Below are positions 9,665-18,937 of a stretch of DNA of 64,000 bases, in pieces; positions within the stretch are counted from its first letter, which is position 1, and each line of letters opens with the position of its first letter. The notes below the pieces were generated by a model, which searched no databases, was not told the origin of the DNA, and was given only the letters and a program-made list of their open reading frames with translations. The DNA is taken from positions 62,001 to 126,000 of the forward strand of contig DAGJ01000004.1 of the NCBI GenBank assembly GCA_002495685.1. The letters run 5' to 3'. The stretch is from Methanobrevibacter sp. UBA412. Lineage in GTDB: Archaea > Methanobacteriota > Methanobacteria > Methanobacteriales > Methanobacteriaceae. Made by a program: the position numbers and the translations under genes.

Positions 9665-10144
9665 ATGTTATTAGAGAAAGAATTAAAAAAATTTTTAGAA
9701 AATTATGAGAATTTAGTAATAATGGGAATAGGGAATGAATTAAAAACTGATGATGGACTTGGACCTTATATTATAAATTATTTAACACCTAAATTAAAAA
9801 ATAAAAATAATGTTACATTAATTAATGCTGGAAGTGCACCTGAGAACTTCACGGGTAAAATTAAAACTTTAAACCCAACTCATATAATTCTCATTGATGC
9901 AGTAATAATGGATGAAAAACCTGGATTTTTAAGATTAGTAAAAAAAGAAGAAATTAAAAACATGGGAATATCCAGTCATAACATGCCATTATCTTATTTA
10001 ATAAACTATTTAGAATTGGAAAAAACTTATAAAATACTATTTATTGGAGTTCAACCAGCAGATTTATCTTTACAATTAGGTTTAACATCAAATGTAAAAG
10101 AAAGTGCGGAAAATTTAGGAGAATTAATACTCAAACTTTTATAA
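9665..10144 (+). CDS. Hydrogenase maturation protease, HycI/FrcD type
   Basis: A 159-residue nickel-dependent endopeptidase that trims the C-terminus of a [NiFe]-hydrogenase large subunit after nickel insertion. Typical motifs are MGIGNELKTDDGLGPYI at residues 20-37 with the metal-binding acidic residue, ILIDAVIMDEKPG near 75-88, and the SSHNMPLSYL histidine near 104. The hydrogenase it serves is not in the window; F420-reducing (Frh) or the methyl viologen-reducing (Mvh) enzyme are candidates. The start has a modest ribosome site (GAAGGTTT). Confidence 0.87.
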   Translation: MLLEKELKKFLENYENLVIMGIGNELKTDDGLGPYIINYLTPKLKNKNNVTLINAGSAPENFTGKIKTLNPTHIILIDAVIMDEKPGFLRLVKKEEIKNMGISSHNMPLSYLINYLELEKTYKILFIGVQPADLSLQLGLTSNVKESAENLGELILKLL

Positions 10145-10211
10145 AATAAGAAATACAAAGAAAAGAGTATAATAATATTCAATAAAAAAAATTTAATTTC
10201 TATTTAAGCTG

Positions 10212-11342
10212 ATGTTTATGACAAAAATACTATTTATCGGATCAAGACTATTTGATGATGTTGCCTATTACTGTAAAGAAAACAATATAAAAACACTAGT
10301 AACTGAATCTAACAAAGATGCACCTAACTTAGAAGATGCAGATGAAATATTCATAGTTCCAAGAGGTATGGATGAACCTATGAATATTGCAATAAAAGAA
10401 AATGTAGATGCAATAATCCCTTTAATTGGAATAGATCCTCCTTTATTAAGTGTAGCAGAAATGAAGGAAAAAATAGAAAAAGAACATCAAATACCTGTAT
10501 TAATATCTAATCCCAAAACAGTTGATTTATGTTCAAATAAAATAAAAACCAAAGAATTCTTTAAAAAACATAAGATACCAACACCCAAATCAAAAATCCT
10601 ACACCAACCTAATGATATAAATGGATTTAACTATCCTGTAGTTTTAAAACAAGGAGAAGGACAAGGTGGAAAAGATATTAAAGTATGTAAAAACTTTAAA
10701 GATGTTGAAGAATACTTTAAAACCTTTGATGAAGCTTTATGTGAAGAATTCATAACTGGTTCTGAAATTAGTATAGAAGTATCAAGTTGGAATAATTTAT
10801 ATTATCCTATAGCACCTATATATAAAGGAGAAACATCTCTTGAAGGAATCCACCCAATTTTAAGATTAAGATCAGGACCAACAGAATTAAAAGGATTAAA
10901 TAATCAACGAGTAATGGATTTAGCATATAAAATAGCAAAAAATTTAAATGCAGAAGGAACTATTGATATAGATCTTATTTACTCACCAATTGATGATGAA
11001 ATTTATGCACTAGAAATCAACACTAGAGTGAGTGGAACACGTTATCTTAGTTGTGCAACAACTGGAATAAACCCTTTAATAAATCTTATACGAATGGTTA
11101 CTGATGATTTTACAAAAAACAAAATAGATAATTTAAGAAAAACTTATCATAGTCTTGAAATCCCAGTACATGATTATAATGGTCCACAATCTAAGGAACC
11201 ACTAAAAGATTTCATTAATAGTCCTTATGTTGTTCATGGTCCAAAAGGTTATCAAAGATTAACCATAAGAGGAAATACTTTAAATGATTGTTATGAACTA
11301 GCAAAACAATTAACTGGAGTTAATTATAAAAAACAATTTTAA
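10212..11342 (+). CDS. ATP-grasp ligase, CarB-like, next to pseudomurein genes
   Basis: A 376-residue ATP-grasp protein with a Rossmann-like N-terminal part (KILFIGSRLFDDVAYYC), a lid region (KTKEFFKKHKIPTPKS), the ATP-binding VVLKQGEGQGGKDIKV and the metal-binding ALEINTRVSGTRYLS. It resembles carbamoyl-phosphate synthase large-subunit halves but is far too short to be one. Published comparative work describes a CarB-like ATP-grasp gene in the pseudomurein gene cluster of Methanobacteriales together with MraY-like and Mur ligase genes, which is the arrangement here. A carboxylate-amine ligation step in pseudomurein formation is therefore a reasonable inference. Two start ATGs (10212 and 10218) are possible. 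Confidence 0.72.
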   Translation: MFMTKILFIGSRLFDDVAYYCKENNIKTLVTESNKDAPNLEDADEIFIVPRGMDEPMNIAIKENVDAIIPLIGIDPPLLSVAEMKEKIEKEHQIPVLISNPKTVDLCSNKIKTKEFFKKHKIPTPKSKILHQPNDINGFNYPVVLKQGEGQGGKDIKVCKNFKDVEEYFKTFDEALCEEFITGSEISIEVSSWNNLYYPIAPIYKGETSLEGIHPILRLRSGPTELKGLNNQRVMDLAYKIAKNLNAEGTIDIDLIYSPIDDEIYALEINTRVSGTRYLSCATTGINPLINLIRMVTDDFTKNKIDNLRKTYHSLEIPVHDYNGPQSKEPLKDFINSPYVVHGPKGYQRLTIRGNTLNDCYELAKQLTGVNYKKQF

Positions 11343-11541
11343 ATTTAATTTTTTCAATTTTTGCTCTTTTTTTAAATATCATTTAAAAATAATCAAACTA
11401 ATTAAGTTTTAATTATTGTTTTAACTTAATTTAAAACCTTTTTTTAACTTTTTAAAGCACTTAAAATAAAGTTTAAATAATATTAAATTCTAAAATATAT
11501 AATTAGTAAATAAAAATTTTTTAAAAAAAATCGTGGTAATA

Positions 11542-12630
11542 ATGTATTTAGTAATGAACACAACAAATATGGTAATTTTATTTTTAATAACCTTTGTAGT
11601 CACTGTTCTGTCTACATTTTTTATACGTCATGTATTAATAGATGCAGATATTTCAGACTCCCCAATAGTAAGCGAACACAGACATAAAACAGGAACACCC
11701 ACAATGGGTGGAATATCTTTCTTATTCGCAATATTATTTGTTGTTTCTTTATTCTATAAAAATTTACCAATTCTCATAACTAGTTTCATAATGGTTACTG
11801 GTGGAGTAATGGGATTACTTGATGATTTACTCGGATTAAAAGTAAAAGAATATCAAAAAGTAGTTAAAAACATTTCTCCAGATATTGTTCAAATAGGTAT
11901 CTTAAATTTAGGTGTTTCAGAAGAAGCAAGAATAACTACTGATAAAGCTAAAAAACAATTAGAACCTTTACTTGCAGCTGGAAAATTAGAACAAGTTGCA
12001 GAAATACCTATCAAATATGAACCTCATGAATCTGTTAAAATAATAGCACAATTCTTACCCGGTATATTCTTAGTATTAACAAGTACAGTATGGACTCTTG
12101 GAGGATTTAACTTAGGATTATTAGCTATACCCATAGTTATAATAGCTGTATTAGGATGTATAAATGCAGTAAACCTTATTGATGGAATGGATGGTTTAGC
12201 AGCAGGAATAATTGCCATAGCTTCTTTTGCTTGTGGAATATTCTGTTTTATAAATGGAAACATGGAAGGAATTGCACCATTTGCAATATTATTTGCAATA
12301 TGTTTAGGTTTTCTTGTATTTAATAAGTACCCAGCAAAAATTTTCATGGGTGATACTGGATCATTTATTTTAGGTTCAGGATTCGCAGCAGCCGTATTAA
12401 TTACAAACGTCCCCTATTTTGGATTATTATCCTTGGCCGTACCAATTGGTTCAACAATTATAAGTTTGATGCATCGTGCACATATAATAACATTACCTGT
12501 AGAACCATTACATCATGCATTAAATTATCGGGGAATAAGTGAAATAAAAATCGTAAGTAGTTACTGGTTAATAACAGCAATAGTTTGTATAATTGGATTA
12601 TTAGTAGATTATTTTGTATTTATACTATAA
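11542..12630 (+). CDS. MraY/WecA-family phospho-sugar transferase (pseudomurein)
   Basis: A polytopic membrane enzyme of about 362 residues with some ten hydrophobic segments. It transfers a phospho-sugar (peptide) to a polyprenyl phosphate on the inner face of the membrane. Motifs are the HKTGTPTMGGISF loop, GLLDDLLG with the aspartate pair, NAVNLIDGMDGLAAG, FMGDTGSFILG and the HAHI-like HRAHIITLPVEPLHHAL. A soluble loop of about 65 residues (after DLLGLK) is unlike bacterial MraY. The frame also opens with a GTG at 11533; the ATG at 11542 sits after GTGGT. It is followed by a Mur ligase, supporting a role in pseudomurein lipid-linked precursor formation. Confidence 0.85.
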   Translation: MYLVMNTTNMVILFLITFVVTVLSTFFIRHVLIDADISDSPIVSEHRHKTGTPTMGGISFLFAILFVVSLFYKNLPILITSFIMVTGGVMGLLDDLLGLKVKEYQKVVKNISPDIVQIGILNLGVSEEARITTDKAKKQLEPLLAAGKLEQVAEIPIKYEPHESVKIIAQFLPGIFLVLTSTVWTLGGFNLGLLAIPIVIIAVLGCINAVNLIDGMDGLAAGIIAIASFACGIFCFINGNMEGIAPFAILFAICLGFLVFNKYPAKIFMGDTGSFILGSGFAAAVLITNVPYFGLLSLAVPIGSTIISLMHRAHIITLPVEPLHHALNYRGISEIKIVSSYWLITAIVCIIGLLVDYFVFIL

Positions 12631-12652
12631 AGAAATCTATTTTTCTTTTTTT
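12629..12652 (+). terminator. Hairpin and T-run at the end of the MraY-like gene
   Basis: AAAGAAA (12629-12635) pairs with TTTCTTT (12642-12648) and runs into a stretch of T. It overlaps the stop codon. It may attenuate rather than stop transcription, because the Mur ligase starts only 73 bases on. Confidence 0.4.
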
Positions 12653-12703
12653 CATATAAAAATCCAAATTTAAATACTTTTTTTTAAAGGAAGTAAATTC
12701 GCA

Positions 12704-14218
12704 ATGACAAAAAATATTAAAATCGAAGATTTAACACAAAAAATTAATGGAACACTCTATGGAAACAATGATTACAAATCACTAGAAGGATTCACTGGGT
12801 CATTTACAACATTAAACAGTGCAAAAAAAGGAGATATTGTAATAAGACACAAAATTAATGGAAAAGGGGTGGAAATTGCTAATAAAAAAAATGTAGCATG
12901 TATAATAACTCTACATCCATTAGATGATTGTTTAGAACTCGCAGATAAACTAAAATATCCCATAATTGTTGTAAATAAAATAGAAGAAGCTAATGCATAT
13001 GCAATAAAATGGACAGTTGAAAATTTTGCACCAAATACAAAAAGAGTAGTTGTGACTGGGACAAATGGTAAATCAACCACTACTCATATGGTGTATCATA
13101 TACTAAAAAATACTGGAGCTAAAGTATTCACTAATACAGATGCAAGAAGTGAATTTAATACTTTAATTGATCCAATGGTACCAAAACTTTTAGTACAATC
13201 CTATAATGAACAAAAAGGCTTAGATTATTTAGTTGTTGAAGTTTCTGAAGTACAAGGATGGGAAGATTATTTCATGAAAAACCATGCATACTTAATGAGT
13301 AAAGCTATAAACCAAGATGTATCTGTAGTAACTAATGTTGCAATGGATCATATAGGATTAGTTCATGATGTGGAAGAAGTTAAAGAGGAAACTGAAGGTT
13401 TAATAAAATCATTAACTCATGGAACAGCAGTACTTAACTATGATGATGAAAGAGTAAGAATTATGGATGAAACAGTTAAAGAAGATTGTAATATTTTTTA
13501 TTTAACTATGAACCCGGATAAATTAGAAAACATTAAAACTACTAATAAAATAAATAAATTATCTTATAGTGATGAAAAAGAAGCAATAATCTATGAAGAT
13601 AAAATATTTTTAAAATTAGATGAATTACCCTTCCAATCCCACCACTTCATACAAAACACTTTATCTGCTATTGCATCAACAATATCATTAAACATACCTC
13701 TTGAACAAATTAAAGAAGGAGTAAAATCATATAAACCATTAAAAAGAAGATTTGTAACATTAAATGAAAAACCATTAATAATTGATGATTTTGCACATAA
13801 TCCTGAAGGAATTAAAGCAACAATACAATCAGCATTTAAAACTGCAAATAAAAAAAATTTAAAAACATTATGGGTTATTGATGCAATTAGAGGGTCTAGA
13901 GGATTAACACTAAATAAATTAATAGCAGAAGCATTATCAGATGTAATAAATAATCTTCAAGAAGAAGACAAAATACCAATTAATTTAATATTATCTTGTA
14001 GTGAAGATGAAGTAGATCACAATAACACAGTTACACCTCAAGAGAGAAAAATATTTGAAGATGAATTAAACAAGAAAAATACAGAATATGTAATTTATGA
14101 TAAATTAATAGATGCATTAACTGATACAGTAGAATTTTCCACAACTGATGATTTAATTTTACTCATTGGAGCACAAGGAATGGATCCTGCAGAAGAATTA
14201 CTTAAAAAAATATTATAA
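12704..14218 (+). CDS. Mur ligase family protein, pseudomurein peptide ligase (pMurE-like)
   Basis: A 504-residue ATP-dependent amide ligase. The central domain has the P-loop VVVTGTNGKSTTTHMVYHI (residues about 114-131) and the conserved VVTNVAMDHIGL. The C-terminal domain begins with KPLIIDDFAHNPEGI, and the N-terminal domain resembles the UDP-substrate domain. Methanogen homologues solved structurally (pMurE, pMurC) add amino acids to the pseudomurein peptide. The adjacent MraY-like and ATP-grasp genes fit that pathway. Which residue it adds cannot be told from sequence. The ribosome site AAAGGAAGT is about 12 bases from the ATG. Confidence 0.82.
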   Translation: MTKNIKIEDLTQKINGTLYGNNDYKSLEGFTGSFTTLNSAKKGDIVIRHKINGKGVEIANKKNVACIITLHPLDDCLELADKLKYPIIVVNKIEEANAYAIKWTVENFAPNTKRVVVTGTNGKSTTTHMVYHILKNTGAKVFTNTDARSEFNTLIDPMVPKLLVQSYNEQKGLDYLVVEVSEVQGWEDYFMKNHAYLMSKAINQDVSVVTNVAMDHIGLVHDVEEVKEETEGLIKSLTHGTAVLNYDDERVRIMDETVKEDCNIFYLTMNPDKLENIKTTNKINKLSYSDEKEAIIYEDKIFLKLDELPFQSHHFIQNTLSAIASTISLNIPLEQIKEGVKSYKPLKRRFVTLNEKPLIIDDFAHNPEGIKATIQSAFKTANKKNLKTLWVIDAIRGSRGLTLNKLIAEALSDVINNLQEEDKIPINLILSCSEDEVDHNNTVTPQERKIFEDELNKKNTEYVIYDKLIDALTDTVEFSTTDDLILLIGAQGMDPAEELLKKIL

Positions 14219-14304
14219 ATTAATAATTAAATTTAATTTCATTTTTTTATTTAAATATCCTTATATAAACAAATAGTTTCATAAAGGAGGTTTAAAAAAT
14301 TTTT

Positions 14305-14775
14305 ATGGATGTAAAAGCATACATTAACAAAGATAGATTAACACAACTTATTTATTTTGAAAATGAATTCAATGAAATAAATATAAATTATATTAAAAAA
14401 CACAATCTTATTGAATCTAAAAATTTAGAAAAGTTGATAAAAAAATTTATAAATGGAGAAAATGTTAATTTTCAAAATTGCTTTGATTTAACCACTCTTC
14501 CTATTACAAGTTTTCAAAGAAAAGTCTATATTGAAACATTAAAAATACCAAAAGGAAAAACTAGAACTTATAAAGAAATAGGTAATTCTATTAATTCTCA
14601 AGCATATCAAGCAATTGGTGGAGCATTATCAAAAAATCCATTACCCTTTATCATACCCTGCCATAGGGTAATAGGTTCAAATAATCAATTAACTGGATAT
14701 CGTGGCGGTTTAAAATTAAAAAAACAATTACTATTAAATGAAGGAATAAAATTTAGAAATGACAAAATTATATAA
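14305..14775 (+). CDS. ogt: Methylated-DNA-protein cysteine methyltransferase
   Basis: A 156-residue O6-alkylguanine-DNA alkyltransferase. The acceptor cysteine is in the diagnostic IPCHRVIG motif, preceded by the helix-turn-helix region TYKEIGNSINSQAYQAIGGAL and followed by TGYRGGLKLKKQLL. It repairs alkylated guanine by moving the alkyl group to its own cysteine, a single-use reaction. The N-terminal domain is short and variable, as usual. The strong AAGGAGGT site lies 14 bases before the ATG, somewhat far. The next gene, 29 bases downstream, is the DNA repair protein NreA, so the pair may be a repair operon. Confidence 0.93.
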   Translation: MDVKAYINKDRLTQLIYFENEFNEININYIKKHNLIESKNLEKLIKKFINGENVNFQNCFDLTTLPITSFQRKVYIETLKIPKGKTRTYKEIGNSINSQAYQAIGGALSKNPLPFIIPCHRVIGSNNQLTGYRGGLKLKKQLLLNEGIKFRNDKII

Positions 14776-14804
14776 TTAAATAGAAAATTTAATAAGAGTT
14801 TTTC

Positions 14805-15968
14805 ATGTCAATAAATAAAAGCCAATACTTAGATGAACTAACAAAAAACCAGAAAATCCGAAGTATTAAGATAAATAAAAACCTTGACGGTAGTACACCC
14901 CCATCAGTATTTATTGGGCATTGGAATTATCCTAAAGTATATGCAGGTCCAATGATAACACCAGATAAAGGAGATACTAGCTTATTAGATAGTCCTGAAA
15001 CATGGATACAAAATGGGAAAACAGGAAAAGATATTTTTAATTTCAGAATGAATCTAATACGTGGAAAACAATTAATTGGTATAAAAGACCTTGAAAACCC
15101 TTATATTGAAAAATTACAAAGTATCAGTTTATCTAAATATTCTACAGATAGTGAAGCAACCTTTAAAAAACACCCTACAGGTGGAGGATATCAAGGTGAA
15201 AGTGAACCTCATGGTCCTAGTGCATTAATAAAGAAATTCGATATTGATGAAGTCAGATGGGATAAAAAATTAGAAAAATCTTATTATGACACTGATTTAA
15301 AAGCAACAGATGCTGTAATGGCAATGTATAATCATAATGTACCCTTCAGTAAACTACAAAAAGCTTTTAGTGTTGGAGCATTTGGAGAAAAACAGAACCG
15401 TAAATTAGTACCTACAAGATGGAGTATAACAGCTTGTGATACTGCAATTTCAAATGGATTATTAAAAGAAGTGAAATACAATCCAACAATAGACTCTTAT
15501 GAAGTTTACAATTACTCAAGTTTAGGTAATAATTTCATTATTATTTTAATCCCTGAAGAATGGGAGTTTGAAATGATAGAAACTTATTTAAAAGTTTTAA
15601 ATAATGAAAAAATCACATTCATAGATCATGAATATAATAAAGGTAAAACCTCCTACAGTCCTCTTCAAGGAGCATATTATGCTGGAAAATTAGCTGTATT
15701 AGAGCACTTACGAAAAGTTCATAGACAATCTGGAGTGATAATTATTCGTGAAATTTATGAAAATTTTGAACCACTTGGAGTATTTAATGTTCGAGAAAAT
15801 ATTAGAATAGCTATGAGTCAAAATCCAATGAGTTTTGAAACTTTAAAAGAATCTTTAAATTTTGCTAATAATAAATTGAAATCCTCAACTGATTATTATG
15901 TTGAAAATAGTCATTTGTTGAAGGAACTTTTTATTTCTAAACAAACAACTTTAGATGCATTTTTTTAA
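14805..15968 (+). CDS. nreA: DNA repair protein NreA with C-terminal PCNA-binding motif
   Basis: A 387-residue member of the archaeal Nre family. Recognisable parts are PPSVFIGHWNYPKVYAGPM near residue 30, the GDTSLLDSPETW motif, and a conserved SVGAFGEKQNRKLVPTRWSIT in the centre. The last residues, QTTLDAFF, form a textbook PIP box for binding PCNA. Haloarchaeal NreA acts in repair of mitomycin C damage through PCNA. An N-terminal zinc finger described in some relatives is not seen here. It follows ogt closely, which fits a repair role. Confidence 0.88.
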   Translation: MSINKSQYLDELTKNQKIRSIKINKNLDGSTPPSVFIGHWNYPKVYAGPMITPDKGDTSLLDSPETWIQNGKTGKDIFNFRMNLIRGKQLIGIKDLENPYIEKLQSISLSKYSTDSEATFKKHPTGGGYQGESEPHGPSALIKKFDIDEVRWDKKLEKSYYDTDLKATDAVMAMYNHNVPFSKLQKAFSVGAFGEKQNRKLVPTRWSITACDTAISNGLLKEVKYNPTIDSYEVYNYSSLGNNFIIILIPEEWEFEMIETYLKVLNNEKITFIDHEYNKGKTSYSPLQGAYYAGKLAVLEHLRKVHRQSGVIIIREIYENFEPLGVFNVRENIRIAMSQNPMSFETLKESLNFANNKLKSSTDYYVENSHLLKELFISKQTTLDAFF

Positions 15969-16391
15969 AGAAATAACACTATAAATAACATTGTTTGAAT
16001 TAATTTTCTTTTAACTGATTATAAAAATTATTTCCAATAATAAGGATTATTAAATTTTAAATTAAAGAAAATTCTTAAATTTTTTATTATTCATGAAATA
16101 TTTTTCAATTAAATTTAAATTTTTCTCTTTTTTCTACTATTTTTTACCTATTTTTAATTATTTATCATGCTTATTTTCTTTTTTATTAATAAAAACATTG
16201 TTTATATTATATTTAAAGATTTATTATTAATTTCATAGAATACATAATATTAAATAAGATATTAATCTTATAAAATAATGTTATTATATTTATAGTAATA
16301 TTAGAGAAATATTTGCGATAAATTGATAATTATATTATTATAAAATTAATTCAAAAACATAATTAATTCATATTAAAGAGGATATATTCAT
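15969..16391. other. Long AT-rich gap, promoter only
   Basis: A 423-base gene-free stretch after nreA. The first half is T-rich and probably ends nreA transcription. Near the right end a TATA-like element (ATTATATTTATAG, about 16281-16293) and an AGAGGATAT ribosome site before 16392 serve the next gene. No RNA gene or ORF with a ribosome site was seen. Confidence 0.5.
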
Positions 16392-16880
16392 ATGTTTATT
16401 AAAGTAAGACGAGATACATTAATGATTTTGCTTTTAGCATTTTTATTAATCTTATGTGGAAGAATTATAACTTACGTTGCATATGCCTCATCTCCTGAAG
16501 TGGACCAAGGTGTTCCAATAGCAGGGATTATTGTAAAAGGAAATGATGTTGTTCCAATCGAAACAATTAGAGAAAATGTGCAAGCAGCAGGTTTCAGAGA
16601 AAATTCTTATATTGATGGAGATATGCTTGTAACAAGTAAACGTACGTTGCCATTGTCGGAGGCCATAACGAATGCTGAACAATTCGCATGTAAATCCACA
16701 GTTCCAGGTACAACATTACAACCTATTGCAGCGGCGGATGTTTCAGTAGATGAAAAAACAGGAATTGTAACTGTTACAGTTATTGAAGATTTCTCAACAA
16801 TACCTGTTAGTAATACCACTAGTGCTGATAATGCATCATACAATGGAGTGAACACTGCGCAATTTAAAGAAACGGCGTAA
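16392..16880 (+). CDS. Membrane-anchored protein with a possible POTRA-like domain
   Basis: A 162-residue protein of unknown function. A basic N-terminus is followed by one hydrophobic segment (MILLLAFLLILCGRIITYV, about residues 11-29); the rest would face outside. Residues 42-95 (IAGIIVKGNDVVPIETIREN, then AAGF and DGDMLV) resemble a POTRA fold of the kind in FtsQ/DivIB and BamA: a beta strand, a GN turn, then an amphipathic helix. This is a weak resemblance, not a proven match. The ribosome site is AGAGGATAT. Its base use is a little less AT-rich than its neighbours. It is 23 bases upstream of another exported protein and probably works with it. Confidence 0.55.
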   Translation: MFIKVRRDTLMILLLAFLLILCGRIITYVAYASSPEVDQGVPIAGIIVKGNDVVPIETIRENVQAAGFRENSYIDGDMLVTSKRTLPLSEAITNAEQFACKSTVPGTTLQPIAAADVSVDEKTGIVTVTVIEDFSTIPVSNTTSADNASYNGVNTAQFKETA

Positions 16881-16903
16881 ATTTATAAAGAGGATGATAA
16901 TAG

Positions 16904-18184
16904 ATGAATAAGAAAACTAAATATTTATTTCTTGGATTAATATTATTCTTGACCGTTTTTACTGTAATCAGTGAAGTTTCAGCAACTTGTAACATTATAG
17001 TAATTACTGACCCGACAGGACAAGATCCTAATGGTGTTGCAGCAGGAAGTATGTCATTTGCTAAAAACATGTTTCAATCATCTTTCCTTATGAGTAAAGA
17101 TAAACAATTTGCTGTACTATCTGGGGGTGAAGGTAACTCTTCAGATCGTGTACAAGCGATTGGTCAGTGTGTAGCAGCATTACAGAATGGTGCTTCACCT
17201 TCTACAGCAGCATCTGTAGCAAGTTCCTTTAATGGGATTCGTCTTGTAGTCGGTGGTCCTAATGTTGGAGCCGCTATTGGTGGATCATTTGATGCTTATG
17301 TTGTAGAAGAACAAGATAATGGTGAGATTACAGTCACACCTTACTCCTCAACAAGTGGAGGATTAGCAGTATTACAAGAAGGTCATAGAGGAGCTATTAT
17401 TCACTTAAGAAACTCTGAAGGAAACCCTAAGATGGGTACTGCAGATTCAGTAAGATATCAAACTGCTGTGAATATGGGTAAAATGATAAGAGACGGTTAC
17501 CCAGCTACACGTATTGTTGGAGAAGGGATGAGAGAAGTTGCAACAGATTCTGGAGAACAATACGGTGGAGGTGCTGTTAATCTTGTATCTCGTGTAACTA
17601 CAGGAGATATGTTCACACCAACTGAAATGAATTCTACTGGGTATCCAATGAGTGAAAACTATACTAAATCATGTCCAACATGTGGATGGAGTGTAGGATT
17701 CCCTGAAGCTGATAATTATCAAGTATGTCCAGTTGATGGAAGTCAACTAAAAACAACCAATGCTTGTGATGCATTAATCAATGCAATAACAGTAACATCA
17801 AATACAACAAGTGTATCAGTTTATGGTAGTGATAGGGCAGGATTAGCAGATACAACGGAAGCTATTGTTCAAGCATCAGTAACTAAATATGGTTATAATC
17901 CTGATCAAATTGCAGGATCTATAAATAAAGGTATTCATAATGGTTTAATCATGGGAGTAAATTATGTTGAACCTAAAGACATAAGTGTTAAAGAAAACTC
18001 TCGTGCAGTTGGAGTATATTATGAACCATTAGCTGATGGAAGAACATCCCCACCTTGGAATTTACCAGTAAATTCATTTGTATTAACTATTATTGGAACA
18101 ATACAAACAGCAATTGGTATAATACTTATACTGTTAGTAATATTCAGAAGTAGGCTTATAAAAAACTTCCAAGATCGAAAATAG
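16904..18184 (+). CDS. Exported protein with C-terminal membrane anchor and Cys cluster
   Basis: A 426-residue protein that I do not recognise. Residues 1-27 form a signal peptide ending VSA before TCNIIV, so the mature protein may begin at Thr-Cys. The body (about 28-390) is outside and is rich in Gly and Ser. It carries a zinc-ribbon-like CPTCGWSVGF and CPVDGSQL pair near residues 252-283. A hydrophobic segment near residues 397-420 followed by basic residues anchors the C-terminus. With the preceding gene it forms a two-gene surface unit with 23 bases between them. A hairpin terminator follows at 18193. An N-terminal-nucleophile hydrolase is a thought prompted by the Thr-Cys start, with no direct support. 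Confidence 0.6.
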   Translation: MNKKTKYLFLGLILFLTVFTVISEVSATCNIIVITDPTGQDPNGVAAGSMSFAKNMFQSSFLMSKDKQFAVLSGGEGNSSDRVQAIGQCVAALQNGASPSTAASVASSFNGIRLVVGGPNVGAAIGGSFDAYVVEEQDNGEITVTPYSSTSGGLAVLQEGHRGAIIHLRNSEGNPKMGTADSVRYQTAVNMGKMIRDGYPATRIVGEGMREVATDSGEQYGGGAVNLVSRVTTGDMFTPTEMNSTGYPMSENYTKSCPTCGWSVGFPEADNYQVCPVDGSQLKTTNACDALINAITVTSNTTSVSVYGSDRAGLADTTEAIVQASVTKYGYNPDQIAGSINKGIHNGLIMGVNYVEPKDISVKENSRAVGVYYEPLADGRTSPPWNLPVNSFVLTIIGTIQTAIGIILILLVIFRSRLIKNFQDRK

Positions 18185-18192
18185 AATAATTT

Positions 18193-18256
18193 AGGTTATT
18201 TAATGAGAAAAGAATTATATTTTAAAAAATAAATCTCATTATATAACCTTTTTTTA
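18193..18256 (+). terminator. Strong hairpin terminator after the surface protein gene
   Basis: AGGTTATTTAATGAG (18193-18207) pairs with CTCATTATATAACCT (18235-18249), a 15-base stem with one mismatch, directly followed by a T-run. It begins eight bases after the stop codon at 18184. Confidence 0.7.
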
Positions 18257-18481
18257 TAAAAAAACAAAATCAATTTGAATAATATTATAATTTTTTAATT
18301 TAAATCTAAAAAACAAATAAAGAAAATTTTAAACACAAAATATTAAAAAAATAAAATTTTAACAGTTATTACTAGGATTTAAACACTAAAAAAGCTGTAT
18401 AATTATAATTCAAAAAAAATTATATACAAATTTACTAAAATTTAAAAATTATTAAACAATAAAACTAAAGGGTAAAAAAAC

Positions 18482-18904
18482 ATGGCATTAATACTAATTC
18501 GTGGCGAAAACAATCAAAAATTATTAAATGCAATTGCAGATATTGAAAGACATGCTAAATTAAATTTAACAACAAAACCTAAAAAAGTGGATCCTCAGTT
18601 TGCAGATGAAATTGTGGGAAAAATTTTGAATCAAAAAATACGTAACAAATCACATGTTGCAACTGCTTTTTTTGTAAAAGAAGACATAACTTTATCAATT
18701 ATTCAAGTGAAAAAGATTCATCCACCTGCTCATGTAGTAGTAGTAATTGATGATTATGAAGGATATGGAAATTTAGTTAAGACTTTAAATCAATCAGCAC
18801 CTTTAAAAGGTTATTATTCTAATAAGAATAAAGGTACTGTAATGAAAGATTATAAATATAAATCTGCTAGAGAATACAAAAATTCAAAAATAGGTTATTT
18901 ATAA
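18482..18904 (+). CDS. Conserved methanogen protein (DUF356-like)
   Basis: A 140-residue protein resembling, from memory, the DUF356 family of methanogens: an ALILIRGENNQKLLNAIADIERH start and an invariant-looking IIQVKKIHPPAHVVVV in the middle. The fold appears to be alternating strands and helices; no catalytic motif is evident. The ribosome site before the ATG is weak (AAAGGGTAA). It is convergent with MBF1 and has its own long upstream region (18257-18481) of AT-rich sequence with no other feature seen. Function unknown. Confidence 0.65.
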   Translation: MALILIRGENNQKLLNAIADIERHAKLNLTTKPKKVDPQFADEIVGKILNQKIRNKSHVATAFFVKEDITLSIIQVKKIHPPAHVVVVIDDYEGYGNLVKTLNQSAPLKGYYSNKNKGTVMKDYKYKSAREYKNSKIGYL

Positions 18905-18937
18905 AAAAAAGAATTTTAGAAATATAATAAAATTTTT

